Shown in pieces: positions 37,097-47,994 of a stretch of DNA of 64,000 nucleotides (its first letter is position 1; every line of letters starts with the position of its first letter). This DNA comes from Marinomonas transparens. Its GTDB lineage: Bacteria; Pseudomonadota; Gammaproteobacteria; Pseudomonadales; Marinomonadaceae. The notes beneath the pieces were generated by a model. It did not search any database, was not told the origin of the DNA, and was given only the letters and a program-made list of their open reading frames with translations. A program made the translations under genes and the position numbers. The stretch covers positions 1 to 64,000 of the forward strand of contig NZ_JAEMNX010000014.1 of NCBI RefSeq assembly GCF_016463975.1. The letters run 5' to 3'.

Positions 37097-39934
37097 CTAA
37101 CCAACTAATGCGTCGTTGACCAGCGCTTCTTGTTCTTCAACATGGATTGACATATAACCAGCGGCTGGCGCAGCAGACGAAATTCGACCTGCGAAGCTAA
37201 TTTTCAGTGCTGGATATAACTTTTCCAATACTCGGTTCATACGATGACGATTGGCATGCCAAGCACCTTGGTTTTTAGGTTCTTCTTGACACCAAACCAA
37301 ACGCTCAACATTTTTATACTGTTCTAATTCAGATTCAAGGTCTGCATATGGGAACGGGTACAATTGCTCCAAACGTATCACGGCAACATCATCTTTTTTC
37401 AGCTCTTCACGACGATTAATCAAATCGTAATAAATTTTACCGCTACAAAGAATAATGCGTTTCACTTTATCTGCAGCCACCGTCTCTGACGCTTCTGGCA
37501 ATACTGTTTTAAAGCTACCTTCCGCTAAGTCTTCTAATGTTGAGATAGCTTGCTTATGACGCAGCAGACTCTTAGGAGACATGATAATCAAAGGTCGACG
37601 CATAGGTCGAATCGCTTGACGACGGATAATGTGGAATATTTGAGCTGGTGTAGTAGGTACACAAACTTGAATATTAAATTCCGCACATAATTGCATAAAG
37701 CGTTCTAGACGAGCAGAAGAATGCTCTGGGCCCTGACCTTCATAACCATGAGGCAACAACATAGTCAGACCACATAAACGTCCCCACTTATGTTCACCAC
37801 TGGTAATAAACTGGTCAATCACCACCTGTGCACCGTTAGCGAAGTCACCAAATTGTGCTTCCCAGATAACCATGCCTTCTGGGGACGTAGTCGAATAACC
37901 ATATTCGAAGGCTAGAACCGCTTCTTCCGACAAGTAAGAATCATACAAATCAAGCGTTGGCTGATCGTCTGATAAGTGCTTCAAAGGAACATAAGTGCTA
38001 CCGTCTTTTTGGCTATGAATAACCGCGTGACGATGGGAGAAAGTACCACGACCAGAATCTTGGCCAGTAATACGTATCGGATAATTTTGCTCAAGCAAGG
38101 TAGCAAAAGCCAAGGTTTCAGCATAACCCCAATTAAGAGGAAGCGCCCCTGCCGTCATTTTATCTCGATCTTGGTAAATCTTTTGAACTTGACGTTGAAC
38201 CACAACCCCATCAGGGATAGTGGTCAATTTCTTCGCTATTTCTTGCAATTTAGCAAGCGGGTATGTGGTATCACCCGCATCCGTCCATTCAACCCCTAAA
38301 TAAGGTTTCCAATCGACGAACAGCTCAGATTTTGGCTCTAGTACCAAGCTCTTAGAGACATGACGACCATTATCTAAGTCTTCTCGGTTTTCATTCACCA
38401 TTTGATCGGCCGTTGCTTGAGAAACAACAGACTCTGCAACCAAACGCTCAGCATATAAAGTTCGAGTCGTTTTTAACTTGTTGATGATGCTATACATCAA
38501 TGGTTGAGTACCGGAAGGCTCGTCTGTTTCATTGTGTCCACGACGACGATAACAAACCATGTCGATCACAACGTCACGACCAAACTCATAACGATAATCC
38601 AAAGCAAGCTGAGTAATAAACAATACTGCTTCCGGATCATCACCATTTACATGGAAAATAGGAGCCTGAATCATCTTAGCAACATCTGTTGCGTATTCGG
38701 TAGAACGCGAGTCCTCTTGACGGTTAGTCGTAAAGCCAACTTGGTTGTTGATCACAATATGAACCGTACCACCAGTGCGGAAACCTCGGGTTTGAGACAT
38801 TTGGAACGTCTCCATGACCACACCCTGACCAGCAAAAGCCGCATCACCATGAATGGAGATAGGAACAACAGCTTTACCAGTAGTATCTTTACGACGATCT
38901 TGGCGCGCTCTAACTGAACCTTCAACAACTGGAGAAACAATCTCTAAGTGAGATGGGTTAAAAGCAAGAGCGATATGAACTTCCCCGCCCGCCGTCATCA
39001 CATTAGAAGAAAAGCCTTGGTGGTATTTAACGTCACCAGAAGTATTAACCAGTTTCTTACCTTCAAACTCGTCGAACAAGTCTTTTGGGCTCTTACCTAA
39101 GGTATTAACTAATACGTTTAAGCGACCACGGTGGGCCATACCAATCACAACTTCTTTCGCACCTAATGCGCCAGAACGCTGAATCAGCTCATTAATCATC
39201 GGGATTAAGCTTTCGCCACCTTCAAGGCCAAAACGCTTTGCTCCTGGATAGCGACTAGCGAGGTATTTTTCCAACCCTTCCGCAGCAGTCAAACGTTCAA
39301 GTAAACTTTCACGGGTTTCTTGGGAAAATTCAGGATGGGAACGCACGGACTCAACACGCTGTTGAAGCCAGGCTTTTTCTTGCGTATTAACAATATGCAT
39401 GAACTCATAACCTATGCTGCTGCAATAGGTTTTTTCAAGCTCAGCCACAATTTCACTTAGCTTCATAGAGTCTTTATTAAAGAACAAAGAACCTACGTTA
39501 AAACTGGTATCCATATCCGCGCCTGTCAATTGGTGATAACCAATATCTAGGTCTGCGACTTTCTCACGTTTTTGCAATCCAAGCGGATCAAGTGTCGCAT
39601 GCTGATGTCCACGCACTCGATAAGCATCAATCAATTGCAATACATTAATTTGTTTCTGCTCGTGATCAGAACTAACCGCACCATCCGACGAAACAGGCAT
39701 AGAGCGAAATTTATTCTTACCAATTTGCAAAAACTGCTGTTGAATTACTGAATGGGGAAGGTCCGTCGATTGTGCCTCACTAATGCGGGGCAATTGGTCA
39801 AAACATTTCCGCCATTCTTCCGATACAGAGTTCGGATCGACAAGGTAGCTTTCAAACAACCCCTCTACATATTCCAAGTTTCCACCTGAAAAATGCGAAG
39901 TGCTCCATAGCAACTCCATTAAACTTTCGTGCAT
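37097..39934 (-). CDS. sucA: 2-oxoglutarate dehydrogenase E1
   Basis: A 945-residue thiamine-diphosphate enzyme that decarboxylates 2-oxoglutarate and passes the succinyl group to SucB. Visible features include VIGMAHRGRLNVL, the ThDP region SIHGDAAFAGQGVV and the C-terminal transketolase-like domain with LLPHGYEGQGPEHSSARLERF. The length and ending match the family. First gene of the sucAB-lpdG-sucCD group and probably has its own promoter in the 327-bp gap after sdhB. Confidence 0.98.
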   Translation of the reverse strand: MHESLMELLWSTSHFSGGNLEYVEGLFESYLVDPNSVSEEWRKCFDQLPRISEAQSTDLPHSVIQQQFLQIGKNKFRSMPVSSDGAVSSDHEQKQINVLQLIDAYRVRGHQHATLDPLGLQKREKVADLDIGYHQLTGADMDTSFNVGSLFFNKDSMKLSEIVAELEKTYCSSIGYEFMHIVNTQEKAWLQQRVESVRSHPEFSQETRESLLERLTAAEGLEKYLASRYPGAKRFGLEGGESLIPMINELIQRSGALGAKEVVIGMAHRGRLNVLVNTLGKSPKDLFDEFEGKKLVNTSGDVKYHQGFSSNVMTAGGEVHIALAFNPSHLEIVSPVVEGSVRARQDRRKDTTGKAVVPISIHGDAAFAGQGVVMETFQMSQTRGFRTGGTVHIVINNQVGFTTNRQEDSRSTEYATDVAKMIQAPIFHVNGDDPEAVLFITQLALDYRYEFGRDVVIDMVCYRRRGHNETDEPSGTQPLMYSIINKLKTTRTLYAERLVAESVVSQATADQMVNENREDLDNGRHVSKSLVLEPKSELFVDWKPYLGVEWTDAGDTTYPLAKLQEIAKKLTTIPDGVVVQRQVQKIYQDRDKMTAGALPLNWGYAETLAFATLLEQNYPIRITGQDSGRGTFSHRHAVIHSQKDGSTYVPLKHLSDDQPTLDLYDSYLSEEAVLAFEYGYSTTSPEGMVIWEAQFGDFANGAQVVIDQFITSGEHKWGRLCGLTMLLPHGYEGQGPEHSSARLERFMQLCAEFNIQVCVPTTPAQIFHIIRRQAIRPMRRPLIIMSPKSLLRHKQAISTLEDLAEGSFKTVLPEASETVAADKVKRIILCSGKIYYDLINRREELKKDDVAVIRLEQLYPFPYADLESELEQYKNVERLVWCQEEPKNQGAWHANRHRMNRVLEKLYPALKISFAGRISSAAPAAGYMSIHVEEQEALVNDALVG

Positions 39935-40261
39935 TCTCGATCACCCTTATGTTCGAGCCAGCTACCGGGGTCCGGTATCGATCTAAAATCAAGATCAATC
40001 ATTTTAAGGCCCGCAAGGCTGTTAAAGCCTCATTTTTTTTGTTTACTTTCTCGCTTCTTCCAACTTCATTCACCTAAAACATTAACCTACTTAACTAAAA
40101 AACTAAGTTTAGCCGATTAACACTCTAGTGAAAGTCGAATTTTAAATTCTTTTTATTACATTCTCTACTACAAAAGATGTAAAAACGGCGGCATTGAATA
40201 GATCTCCAAGCCGCCAATTTCATATGGTCGCATCAAACACAATGATAGACCACGCTATTCA
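39935..40261. other. sdhB-sucA intergenic region with hairpins
   Basis: A 327-bp gap. From right to left on the minus strand it holds the sdh terminator (40183-40218), an A/T-rich stretch suited to a sucA promoter, a small hairpin (AGGCT-gttaa-AGCCT, 40016-40030) with a T run on its plus-strand side, and a tight hairpin TACCGG-GGT-CCGGTA at 39963-39977, about 30 bases before the sucA start. No gene is seen. Confidence 0.55.
40183..40218 (-). terminator. Probable terminator of sdhCDAB
   Basis: GGCGGC-A-TTG / CAA-GCCGCC stem with a GTTTTTAC run on the minus strand, about 45 bases after the sdhB stop. The loop is long, and partial readthrough into sucA is possible. Confidence 0.6.
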
Positions 40262-40966
40262 TCAAGTCGCTCTTTGTAGAAGCATAGTACGAATACTACC
40301 AATTGCTTTAGTTGGGTTTAACCCTTTAGGACATACATTTACGCAGTTCATGATACCGTGGCAACGAAACACACTGAACGGATCATCTAGATCACTAAGA
40401 CGTTCTTGCGTTGCCGTATCACGACTATCAGCCAAAAAGCGATAAGCCTGCAACAGACCAGATGGGCCAACAAATTTATCAGGATTCCACCAGAATGAAG
40501 GACAAGCTGTCGAACAACATGCACACAAGATACATTCATATAATCCATCAAGTTTTTCACGCTCTTCTGGGCTTTGCAAGCGCTCTATTGCTGGAGCCGG
40601 TGTATCGTTAATAAGGAACGGACGAATTTTTTCGTACTGTTTATAAAACTGCCCCATGTCAATAACAAGGTCACGTACTACAGGTAAACCAGGAAGTGGG
40701 CGCAATACTAACTTATCATTCTTGGCCGCCTCTGAGACGGGTGTAATACATGCTAAACCATTTTTACCTGACATATTCATACCATCTGAACCACACACAC
40801 CTTCACGGCATGAACGACGGTAAGAAATAGTCGTATCCTGAGCTTTTAGCAAATTCAGAACATCCAACACCATCAAGTCTTTACCTTCCGGCAAATCAAT
40901 CTGGTAATCCTGCATATATGGCGCATCGTCCACCTCAGGATTGTAACGATAAATACTAACTAACAT
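40262..40966 (-). CDS. sdhB: Succinate dehydrogenase iron-sulfur subunit
   Basis: A 234-residue electron-transfer subunit of complex II. The N-terminal 2Fe-2S ligands are in CREGVCGSDGMNMSG plus a later GLAC. The C-terminal domain has 4Fe-4S and 3Fe-4S ligands in CILCACCSTACPS and CHGIMNCVNVCPKGLNP. Last of sdhCDAB. Confidence 0.98.
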   Translation of the reverse strand: MLVSIYRYNPEVDDAPYMQDYQIDLPEGKDLMVLDVLNLLKAQDTTISYRRSCREGVCGSDGMNMSGKNGLACITPVSEAAKNDKLVLRPLPGLPVVRDLVIDMGQFYKQYEKIRPFLINDTPAPAIERLQSPEEREKLDGLYECILCACCSTACPSFWWNPDKFVGPSGLLQAYRFLADSRDTATQERLSDLDDPFSVFRCHGIMNCVNVCPKGLNPTKAIGSIRTMLLQRAT

Positions 40967-40978
40967 ACTGAGTACTCC

Positions 40979-42751
40979 TTAGTACGAACGAATCTTAGGT
41001 GGAAAAGCTTCCATTGTCTTCGGTTTAAAGTTCACGTCACGCTTAGTGACAGTTTTATCCGTAGGATGGAATAAAGAATGCTTCAACCAATTTTCGTCAT
41101 CACGCTCAGTAAAGTCATTACGGGCGTGTGCACCCCGGCTTTCTTTACGAAATTCAGCAGGAATTGCTGTTGCTTCTGCAATTTCAAGCAGGTTTTCAAG
41201 TTCCAACGCTTCAATTCGGGCCGTATTAAATGCTTGGCTCTTATCATCAAGACTTAAATTCTCAACACGGGTACGAATCACAGCCAATTGTTTCAAACCT
41301 TCTTGCATAGATGCACCATCACGGAACACACCAAAATACAGCTGCATCACTTTTTGAAGCTCAGCACGCACTTCTGCAACATTTTCACCGTCGGTTGAGT
41401 TATTTAAACGATTCAAACGCGCCATAGCTTTTTCAATGTCAGTATCATCGGCACTTAATGACTCAAATCCTTCATCGAGGGACTTTTTAACCTGTAGGCC
41501 AACGGCACGACCAAATACAACCAAATCAAGCAATGAGTTGCCACCAAGACGGTTTGCACCATGTACAGAGACACAAGCAGCTTCACCACAAGCGTAAAGC
41601 CCATCAATAATGACATCTTCGCCATCGGCATTTTGTTTAATTGCCTGACCGCCAACATTCGTTGGAATCCCGCCCATCATGTAGTGGCAAGTAGGAACCA
41701 CTGGAATAGGCTCTTTTACTGGGTCAACATGAGCAAAAGTACGAGACAATTCAAGGATACCTGGTAGACGTTTATTAAGAGTCTCTTCACCTAGATGATC
41801 TAATTTCAATAGTACATGATCACCTTCGGGGCCACAGCCACGACCTTCAAGAATTTCAAGAATCATAGATCGTGCAACAACATCACGACCTGCAAGGTCT
41901 TTCGCGTTTGGCGCATAACGCTCCATAAAGCGTTCACCATCTTTATTAATCAGATAGCCACCTTCACCACGACAACCTTCTGTTACTAGCGTACCCGCAC
42001 CATAAATACCCGTTGGGTGAAACTGCCACATTTCCATATCTTGCATCGGGAAGCCAGCGCGCAATGCCATGGCAACACCATCACCCGTGTTAATATGTGC
42101 GTTAGTAGTAGACTGATAAATACGGCCAGCACCACCGGTCGCCATTACCGTTGCCTTCGCTTTCAAATAGACGGTTTCACCTGTTTCCATGCAAATAGCA
42201 ATAACACCAACAATGGCACCTTCACTATTTTTTACTAGATCAGTGGCATACCACTCATTAAAGAAAGTAGTACCACCTTTCAGGTTAGCTTGATAAAGCG
42301 TATGTAAAAGAGCATGACCAGTACGGTCTGCAGCGGCACAGGTACGAGCAGCCTGACCACCTTTACCAAAATCTTTAGATTGCCCACCAAATGGACGTTG
42401 ATAAATACGCCCTTGCTCAGTACGGGAAAATGGCAAACCCATATGCTCTAGTTCAAAAACCGCTTGCGGGCCAACAGAACACATGTATTCAATTGCGTCT
42501 TGGTCACCTATATAATCTGACCCTTTAACAGTGTCATACATGTGCCAACGCCAATCGTCATTTGGGTCATCACTGGCAATTGCACAAGTAATACCACCTT
42601 GGGCAGACACTGTGTGCGAACGAGTAGGAAATACTTTAGTAACACATGCGGTATCTAAACCTGACTCTGTTAACTGAAGTGCAGCACGCATACCTGCGCC
42701 ACCACCACCGATAACAATGGCATCAAAAGAAAGAGTACGAATATTTGCCAT
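40979..42751 (-). CDS. sdhA: Succinate dehydrogenase flavoprotein subunit
   Basis: A 590-residue catalytic subunit. The covalent-FAD His lies in [10 protein letters not shown] (about 45-54), following the [10 protein letters not shown] dinucleotide motif. The catalytic [21 protein letters not shown] segment and the C-terminal [17 protein letters not shown] segment are conserved. Sits 3 bases after sdhD. Confidence 0.98.
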   Translation of the reverse strand: MANIRTLSFDAIVIGGGGAGMRAALQLTESGLDTACVTKVFPTRSHTVSAQGGITCAIASDDPNDDWRWHMYDTVKGSDYIGDQDAIEYMCSVGPQAVFELEHMGLPFSRTEQGRIYQRPFGGQSKDFGKGGQAARTCAAADRTGHALLHTLYQANLKGGTTFFNEWYATDLVKNSEGAIVGVIAICMETGETVYLKAKATVMATGGAGRIYQSTTNAHINTGDGVAMALRAGFPMQDMEMWQFHPTGIYGAGTLVTEGCRGEGGYLINKDGERFMERYAPNAKDLAGRDVVARSMILEILEGRGCGPEGDHVLLKLDHLGEETLNKRLPGILELSRTFAHVDPVKEPIPVVPTCHYMMGGIPTNVGGQAIKQNADGEDVIIDGLYACGEAACVSVHGANRLGGNSLLDLVVFGRAVGLQVKKSLDEGFESLSADDTDIEKAMARLNRLNNSTDGENVAEVRAELQKVMQLYFGVFRDGASMQEGLKQLAVIRTRVENLSLDDKSQAFNTARIEALELENLLEIAEATAIPAEFRKESRGAHARNDFTERDDENWLKHSLFHPTDKTVTKRDVNFKPKTMEAFPPKIRSY

Positions 42752-42754
42752 TAC

Positions 42755-43108
42755 TTATAGCCCCCAAAGAACCTGAACACCCCATACGACATAAACAAAC
42801 ATTACAAAGCCGCATAGAGATTGAAAGAAAAAACGAAGACCGGTTGCTTTTATATAGTCGGTAGAAATCGACCACAAACCAATCCACGAGTGAATACCAA
42901 TGGACAAAAGCACCATTAAACTGAAGATACGCATCCATGTTGCTGCAAATAAACCGCTCCATTGATCGTATGTAAGATCAGGATTCAGCAACAAGTAACC
43001 AATAATAAAAACTGTATATAAAGACAACACGAGTGCAGAAACACGCTGCATCATCCAGTCGTAAAGACCTGAACGACCAAAACTTGTAATTTGAGTTACC
43101 ATATCCAC
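42755..43108 (-). CDS. sdhD: Succinate dehydrogenase membrane anchor subunit D
   Basis: A 117-residue hydrophobic anchor with three transmembrane segments (about 23-42, 57-77 and 92-113). Together with SdhC it binds haem b and ubiquinone; the His in GIHSWIGLWSISTDY is the likely haem-region residue. It overlaps the end of sdhC by 13 bases. Confidence 0.94.
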   Translation of the reverse strand: MDMVTQITSFGRSGLYDWMMQRVSALVLSLYTVFIIGYLLLNPDLTYDQWSGLFAATWMRIFSLMVLLSIGIHSWIGLWSISTDYIKATGLRFFFQSLCGFVMFVYVVWGVQVLWGL

Positions 43109-43473
43109 ACTCCTGCTAACACAATTAGAACCGCAGCAATCACAAGGTTTGCGATGGCAGCATTACGTCCACTTTCCAATTCTTCAAAATACCCCAAATC
43201 CATAAACAAATGTTTTACACCTGCAACGAAATGGTACATCAATGCAGAAACTACACCCCAAATAATAAACTTCGCCAAAAAGTTTGTTTGGAGTGTTGTA
43301 ACGACTTGATCAAAACCTTCTTGAGATTCCAAGGAAAGGTCAAACGCATAAAACAAGAAGGCCAAACCTACAAAAAGGATGATTCCTGTTACACGATGAA
43401 GAATAGACACTATTGCTGTGACTGGCTGAGATATTGTTAAAATATCAAGGTTGACTGGTCTTTTTTTGTTCAC
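43096..43473 (-). CDS. sdhC: Succinate dehydrogenase cytochrome b556 subunit
   Basis: A 125-residue membrane anchor beginning MNKKRPVNLDILTISQPVTA, with the family motif SILHRVTG (quinone site Ser/Arg) and a C-terminal haem-ligand region YHFVAGVKHLFMDLG. Three transmembrane segments. First gene of sdhCDAB, divergent from gltA. Confidence 0.95.
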   Translation of the reverse strand: MNKKRPVNLDILTISQPVTAIVSILHRVTGIILFVGLAFLFYAFDLSLESQEGFDQVVTTLQTNFLAKFIIWGVVSALMYHFVAGVKHLFMDLGYFEELESGRNAAIANLVIAAVLIVLAGVWIW

Positions 43474-44041
43474 GACTTTTACACCATTTTATCGATTGAA
43501 TGGTCAATCACGACCCAATGGCTATACGTAACTACTTTTACATTAGATCAAATGTAGTATAGCTACGTCATAGGCCTGCTTTGAAAATCTCATCGATTTG
43601 CCCACCAATATTTAAAAGCGACTCTCTTTTATCCATTAATATCAGCAAATCAATGAAATCGTCTGGGCGTAATTATAGACCAGCGAAAAATACTAAGACA
43701 AATAGACTGAACAAGAGCTTTTCAATGATCGCCATTCAGCAAATGAATGTAGCCATAAACCGAAACAATAATGGTATAAAATTACATTTTTTAATTCGCA
43801 CAAAAAACAAATAAAATACCTATTTATCAATAATTTACAAAACACCTAAGATTAAAAGCCTTTGTCTGAAAGCACTCGTTTCGTCAGATGATTACCAAAA
43901 ACACCTCAAAATATAACGAGATTGCAAGTTAACAAGATTGACTTTTATAGTGCAGAAACAGTATTTTTTCCGCACCTTCTGGGCAGAGAAGCGTCAATCC
44001 ACGACCTCTTGCCCCGGATCAGAATATGAAGGAGACCATAA
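43474..44041. other. sdhC-gltA divergent promoter region
   Basis: A 568-bp AT-rich gap between divergent TCA genes. It must hold the promoters of both sdhCDAB and gltA. A 77-codon plus-strand frame at 43581-43814 has no ribosome-binding site and a composition unlike protein, so I regard it as chance. No operator is clear enough to name. Confidence 0.6.
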
Positions 44042-45322
44042 ATGGCTGATAAAAAAGCGCTACTCACAGTGGATGGGATCGATCAAACCATCGAATTACC
44101 TGTTCTTTCAGGTACTTTAGGCACAGACGTTATCGACGTACGCAGTCTAGGCTCTCAAGGTGTATTCACCTATGACCCAGGATTCATGTCTACAGGCTCT
44201 TGCGAATCTGCTATTACTTATATAGATGGTGACGCTGGAATCCTTCTGCACAGAGGCTATCCAATTGCCCAACTTGCAGAGCACTCGGATTATTTAGAAA
44301 CTTGTTACCTCCTGCTTTATGGAGAGCTTCCAGATAAAACACAAAAAGCAGAGTTTGAAAAAACCGTTGGTAAACACACCATGGTTAACCAATCTATGCA
44401 TAAGTTCATTGAAGGCTTTCGTAATGATGCCCACCCAATGGCAATAATGTGTGGCTTAGTCGGTGCACTTTCTGCTTTTTACCAAGACCATATGGATATC
44501 AATAATCCAACGCATCGTGAAATCGCAGCCTTTCGCTTGATTTCAAAAATGCCTACCTTGGCAGCAATATGCTACAAATATTCTAAAGATCAACCTGTTA
44601 TGTACCCACGTAACGACCTATCTTATGCAGAAAACTTTTTGTACATGCTATTTGCAACACCTTGTGAAGATTACAAAGTAAACCCCGTGTTCGCTAAAGC
44701 AATGGATCGCATTTTTATCCTACACGCAGATCATGAACAAAACGCTTCAACCTCTACGGTTCGTTTAGCTGGCTCTTCTGGTGCCAATCCATTTGCTTGC
44801 ATTGCAGCTGGCATTGCAACTCTTTGGGGGCCTGCACACGGTGGCGCAAATGAAGCAGTACTGACTATGCTTGAAGAAATCGGTGATGTTGAAAACATCG
44901 ATACCTTCATTGCTAAAGCAAAAGATAAAAACGATCCATTCCGCCTAATGGGGTTTGGTCACCGTGTTTATAAAAACTTTGATCCACGAGCAAAAGTAAT
45001 GCGTGAAACCTGTGATCAGGTACTCGCTGAACTAGGCATGTCAAATGACCCGCTGTTGAAAATTGCTAAACGTCTTGAACAAATCGCCCTTGAAGACCCA
45101 TATTTTGTAGAACGTAAGCTTTACCCTAATGTGGACTTTTACTCTGGCATTATTATGAAAGCAATTGGCATCCCAACCAGTATGTTCACGGTAATTTTTG
45201 CCATGTCACGTACTATAGGCTGGATTTCACATTGGAATGAAATGATTAGCGGGCCTTATAAAATTGGCCGCCCTCGCCAACTTTATGTCGGCAAGCCTGA
45301 ACGTGACTACCCAACTGAGTAG
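44042..45322 (+). CDS. gltA: Citrate synthase (type II)
   Basis: A 426-residue citrate synthase of the large, NADH-regulated hexameric type typical of gammaproteobacteria. Catalytic segments: [28 protein letters not shown] and [15 protein letters not shown]. The ATG has AAGGAGA eight bases upstream. It is divergent from sdhC, monocistronic and ends at a strong terminator. Confidence 0.98.
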   Translation: MADKKALLTVDGIDQTIELPVLSGTLGTDVIDVRSLGSQGVFTYDPGFMSTGSCESAITYIDGDAGILLHRGYPIAQLAEHSDYLETCYLLLYGELPDKTQKAEFEKTVGKHTMVNQSMHKFIEGFRNDAHPMAIMCGLVGALSAFYQDHMDINNPTHREIAAFRLISKMPTLAAICYKYSKDQPVMYPRNDLSYAENFLYMLFATPCEDYKVNPVFAKAMDRIFILHADHEQNASTSTVRLAGSSGANPFACIAAGIATLWGPAHGGANEAVLTMLEEIGDVENIDTFIAKAKDKNDPFRLMGFGHRVYKNFDPRAKVMRETCDQVLAELGMSNDPLLKIAKRLEQIALEDPYFVERKLYPNVDFYSGIIMKAIGIPTSMFTVIFAMSRTIGWISHWNEMISGPYKIGRPRQLYVGKPERDYPTE

Positions 45323-45365
45323 AAAGGCTTTCGTTTCCTAAAATGAAAACAGCAATATAAAGTCA

Positions 45366-45398
45366 TAAAAAAACCGCGCTATGCGCGGTTTTTTTATG
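45366..45398. terminator. Terminator after gltA
   Basis: ATAAAAAAACCGCGC-TAT-GCGCGGTTTTTTTAT, a perfect hairpin with A and T runs on the two flanks. Confidence 0.9.
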
Positions 45399-45434
45399 AA
45401 TCAAATAAATCCCCATAACTCTTTTCACGATGCC

Positions 45435-45490
45435 ATGAGCACAGTAAAGACTATTTTTAACGCAGTATTGCAAGCGCAAGAGTCGTGACC
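45435..45490. repeat. Degenerate partial copy of the MITE-like element
   Basis: ATGAGCAC followed by GACTATTTTTAACGCAGTATTG and AGTCGTG aligns, with about a third of positions changed, to the terminal 70 bases of the 188-bp element (ATGAGCAC, GTCTATTTTTAACAATGTATTG, AGTCGTG). Only one end is present, and the terminal GGTCTC is lost. Confidence 0.4.
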
Positions 45491-45735
45491 TACTCTTCGT
45501 CTTCTTCAACTATCTCAGTAATAGTTGAACTCCCACATTTTAAACACTCCCCTTCAATCCAAACTCGATCAGCACTGGAGTATTCCTTAGGGTTCTTCAT
45601 ACCTAAATCCACTTCTGCACAGTGATTACACCAAGTTTGTGACAAAAAATCCTGCTGCTCTTCCACTGAACGCGCAAAAAAATCTTGCTCAACAACCGCT
45701 TCAGTTACTGGAATATCTTTTGTTTCTTCTAACAT
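45490..45735 (-). CDS. Small acidic zinc-ribbon-like protein
   Basis: An 81-residue acidic protein with two cysteine pairs (WCNHC at about 36-39 and CLKC at about 64-67) that could form a zinc ribbon. No family is recognised. It starts within the stop codon of the DUF2066 gene (one-base overlap at 45735), indicating coupling. The C-terminus is a run of acidic residues (EIVEEDEE). Confidence 0.65.
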   Translation of the reverse strand: MLEETKDIPVTEAVVEQDFFARSVEEQQDFLSQTWCNHCAEVDLGMKNPKEYSSADRVWIEGECLKCGSSTITEIVEEDEE

Positions 45736-46820
45736 TATTTCGCTCCACTGTACTGGAAAGACTCTACTCGATTTGCATCTGGATCAAGGGCACTTAATGG
45801 TGCATTCAGCAACAAACGATTTAACGCGATACTGTTAAGTAACTTTTGCTTATCACCATCAATATCAACAGAGAATTCGACCTTATCACCTTCTATTTTA
45901 GATAAGAGTACATCTCGAACCACACCAATACTCTCTAAATAGGATTGCACCTTATTCATAATGTTATAGCCAGTAATACCAGATACTTGCAGCTGTAAGC
46001 GACTACTCGATTGATTATTACGCACCGCTGCATATCGGCTAGAAAAGGCTTTCGCTAAATCCGCACTGGCCTGATCGAGGATTTCTTGCTGATTAGAGCC
46101 AGTTAAATTAAACCGCTGAACATCCCCATCACTAAACAAAAGTAATAAGCTCCCACTAACCTGACCAGAAAAGTTACTAATTCGTATCGCCGCAACCGAA
46201 TCCGTTTGATAACGCTTGCTAGCAGCCGCTACCGTATCTTCAAAAAAACCCCAAACATCCGCAGCAGTAATGGCATTTTTATCAACATCATCTAATAAGG
46301 GTGCATAAATCGGCACACCAATTAATGTCGCAGATTGAGCCAAACCATTTAATAGCGCAGAAGGGGCTTTAGAACCCGCAAGCGTTCGAACCCCATTATT
46401 CTCACTCACCAGCCAAATCAATACCGAAGGTCGATTACTTCCCCAAACGGGTAAATTATTTTGCGTCAGGAAGCTGTCTATCGATTCTTGATAAAAAGTG
46501 ACTTTAATTTGCTTACCCAATACCAAACCATCACCAGAGGGCAGTAATTCAGAAAGCGCCGTAACCGAATGCTGAGCCACCCAAGTAGACGCAGCTTGTT
46601 GCGCTTGCTGCAGCACCTCGCCCGATATCGCCGCTTTATTACCAGACACCCGAACTAAAACCTGTTGAGCCGCCAAAGAAAAGGCCTCTTGCAACATTTT
46701 TGCTTCAGAATCGGTCGCTGGTAAATTAATTTCCGCCTGATAAAGTCCCTTAACAGGAACTGCCATGGCGAAAGGCATTAAAAAAACACTAACTAACAAT
46801 AAAAATATACGAGAATTCAT
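45735..46820 (-). CDS. DUF2066 family exported protein
   Basis: A 361-residue protein with a signal peptide (MNSRIFLLLVSVFLMPFAMA) and a DUF2066 body, including LQEAFSLAAQQVLVRVSGNK at about 43-62. The family's function is unknown. It is divergent from purM, the same neighbourhood seen in other gammaproteobacteria such as Pseudomonas; this supports the assignment. Confidence 0.88.
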   Translation of the reverse strand: MNSRIFLLLVSVFLMPFAMAVPVKGLYQAEINLPATDSEAKMLQEAFSLAAQQVLVRVSGNKAAISGEVLQQAQQAASTWVAQHSVTALSELLPSGDGLVLGKQIKVTFYQESIDSFLTQNNLPVWGSNRPSVLIWLVSENNGVRTLAGSKAPSALLNGLAQSATLIGVPIYAPLLDDVDKNAITAADVWGFFEDTVAAASKRYQTDSVAAIRISNFSGQVSGSLLLLFSDGDVQRFNLTGSNQQEILDQASADLAKAFSSRYAAVRNNQSSSRLQLQVSGITGYNIMNKVQSYLESIGVVRDVLLSKIEGDKVEFSVDIDGDKQKLLNSIALNRLLLNAPLSALDPDANRVESFQYSGAK

Positions 46821-46935
46821 AGCCCTTCCTTCGTTTATTTCCCTATTCTACTGTCTTAATGATAAAGAACCATAGCCCTAATGCGTCACTATGTTAAAAT
46901 GCGCCTCTCCTCGTACCATGAATAAGGCATAGGCA

Positions 46936-47994
46936 ATGACCAAATCGGATAAAGCATCGATTAGTTATAAAGACGCTGGCGTAGATATCAACGCAGGCAA
47001 CCAACTTGTTGAACGCATTAAAGGTGTTAGCAAAAAAACTCGTCGCCCAGAAGTAATGGGGGGATTAGGTGGGTTTGGCGCACTAACACGCCTTCCTAGC
47101 AAATATAAAAACCCAATTCTTGTTTCCGGCACTGACGGTGTAGGCACTAAATTGCGCCTAGCAATGGATTTAAATCAGCACGATACCATTGGCATTGACC
47201 TAGTCGCCATGTGTGTCAACGATCTCGTTGTGGCTGGTGCAGAACCACTATTGTTCCTTGACTACTATGCAACAGGCAAATTAGACATTGATATTGCTGC
47301 TAATGTCGTAACAGGTATCGGGGAAGGCTGCCTACAAGCAGGCTGTGCTCTTGTTGGTGGTGAAACCGCCGAAATGCCTGGCATGTATCACGATGGTGAT
47401 TATGATCTAGCAGGCTTCTGTGTAGGTGTTGTTGAAGAAGGTAGCATCATTGATGGCAGCAATGTAAAAGCAGGCGACAAATTAATTGCGCTAGGCTCTT
47501 CTGGCCCGCATTCAAATGGCTACTCTCTGATCCGTAAAATTCTTGAAGTCAGTGAAGCCGACTTAAACCAAGACATTAACGGCATCGCACTAAAAGACGC
47601 CTTGATGGAGCCTACTCGCATTTATGTGAAATCCATCCTTAAGCTAATGGAAACGATTCCGGTTAATGCTCTTGCTCATATCACTGGTGGCGGTTTACTC
47701 GAAAATATTCCCCGTGTTCTTCCTGAAGATACGGCAGCGTATATTGATGCCTCAAGCTGGCAACGTCCTGCGGTTTTTGACTGGCTACAAGAACAAGGCA
47801 ATGTCGAACAAGAAGAAATGTACCGCGTGCTCAACTGTGGCGTTGGCATGGTGCTTTCTATTGATGCGGACAAAGCAGATGAAGCACTGACTATCTTTAA
47901 AGCAGAAGGTGAAACAGCTTGGATCATCGGCGACATTCGACCACGTAATGGCGGCAAAGATGTGCTTATCTCTGATTTAGAGACGCAAGCATGA
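46936..47994 (+). CDS. purM: Phosphoribosylformylglycinamidine cyclo-ligase
   Basis: A 352-residue AIR synthetase that closes the imidazole ring (FGAM + ATP to AIR) in purine synthesis. N-terminal [22 protein letters not shown]-binding [13 protein letters not shown], and substrate-binding [13 protein letters not shown] are all conserved. It overlaps purN by four bases (ATGA). Confidence 0.97.
   Translation: MTKSDKASISYKDAGVDINAGNQLVERIKGVSKKTRRPEVMGGLGGFGALTRLPSKYKNPILVSGTDGVGTKLRLAMDLNQHDTIGIDLVAMCVNDLVVAGAEPLLFLDYYATGKLDIDIAANVVTGIGEGCLQAGCALVGGETAEMPGMYHDGDYDLAGFCVGVVEEGSIIDGSNVKAGDKLIALGSSGPHSNGYSLIRKILEVSEADLNQDINGIALKDALMEPTRIYVKSILKLMETIPVNALAHITGGGLLENIPRVLPEDTAAYIDASSWQRPAVFDWLQEQGNVEQEEMYRVLNCGVGMVLSIDADKADEALTIFKAEGETAWIIGDIRPRNGGKDVLISDLETQA

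Noticed and set aside
36214..37119. 301-codon plus-strand frame opposite sucB
   Set aside because: Ala/Ser-rich translation is the antisense shadow of the Ala/Pro linkers and lipoyl repeats of sucB; no start signals.
40016..40040. Plus-strand terminator-like hairpin plus T run in the sdhB-sucA gap
   Set aside because: No plus-strand transcript is expected there; kept only as part of the intergenic description.
43581..43814. 77-codon plus-strand reading frame between sdhC and gltA
   Set aside because: No ribosome-binding site, Lys/Asn/Ser-rich composition typical of AT-rich non-coding DNA, and it sits in the divergent promoter region.
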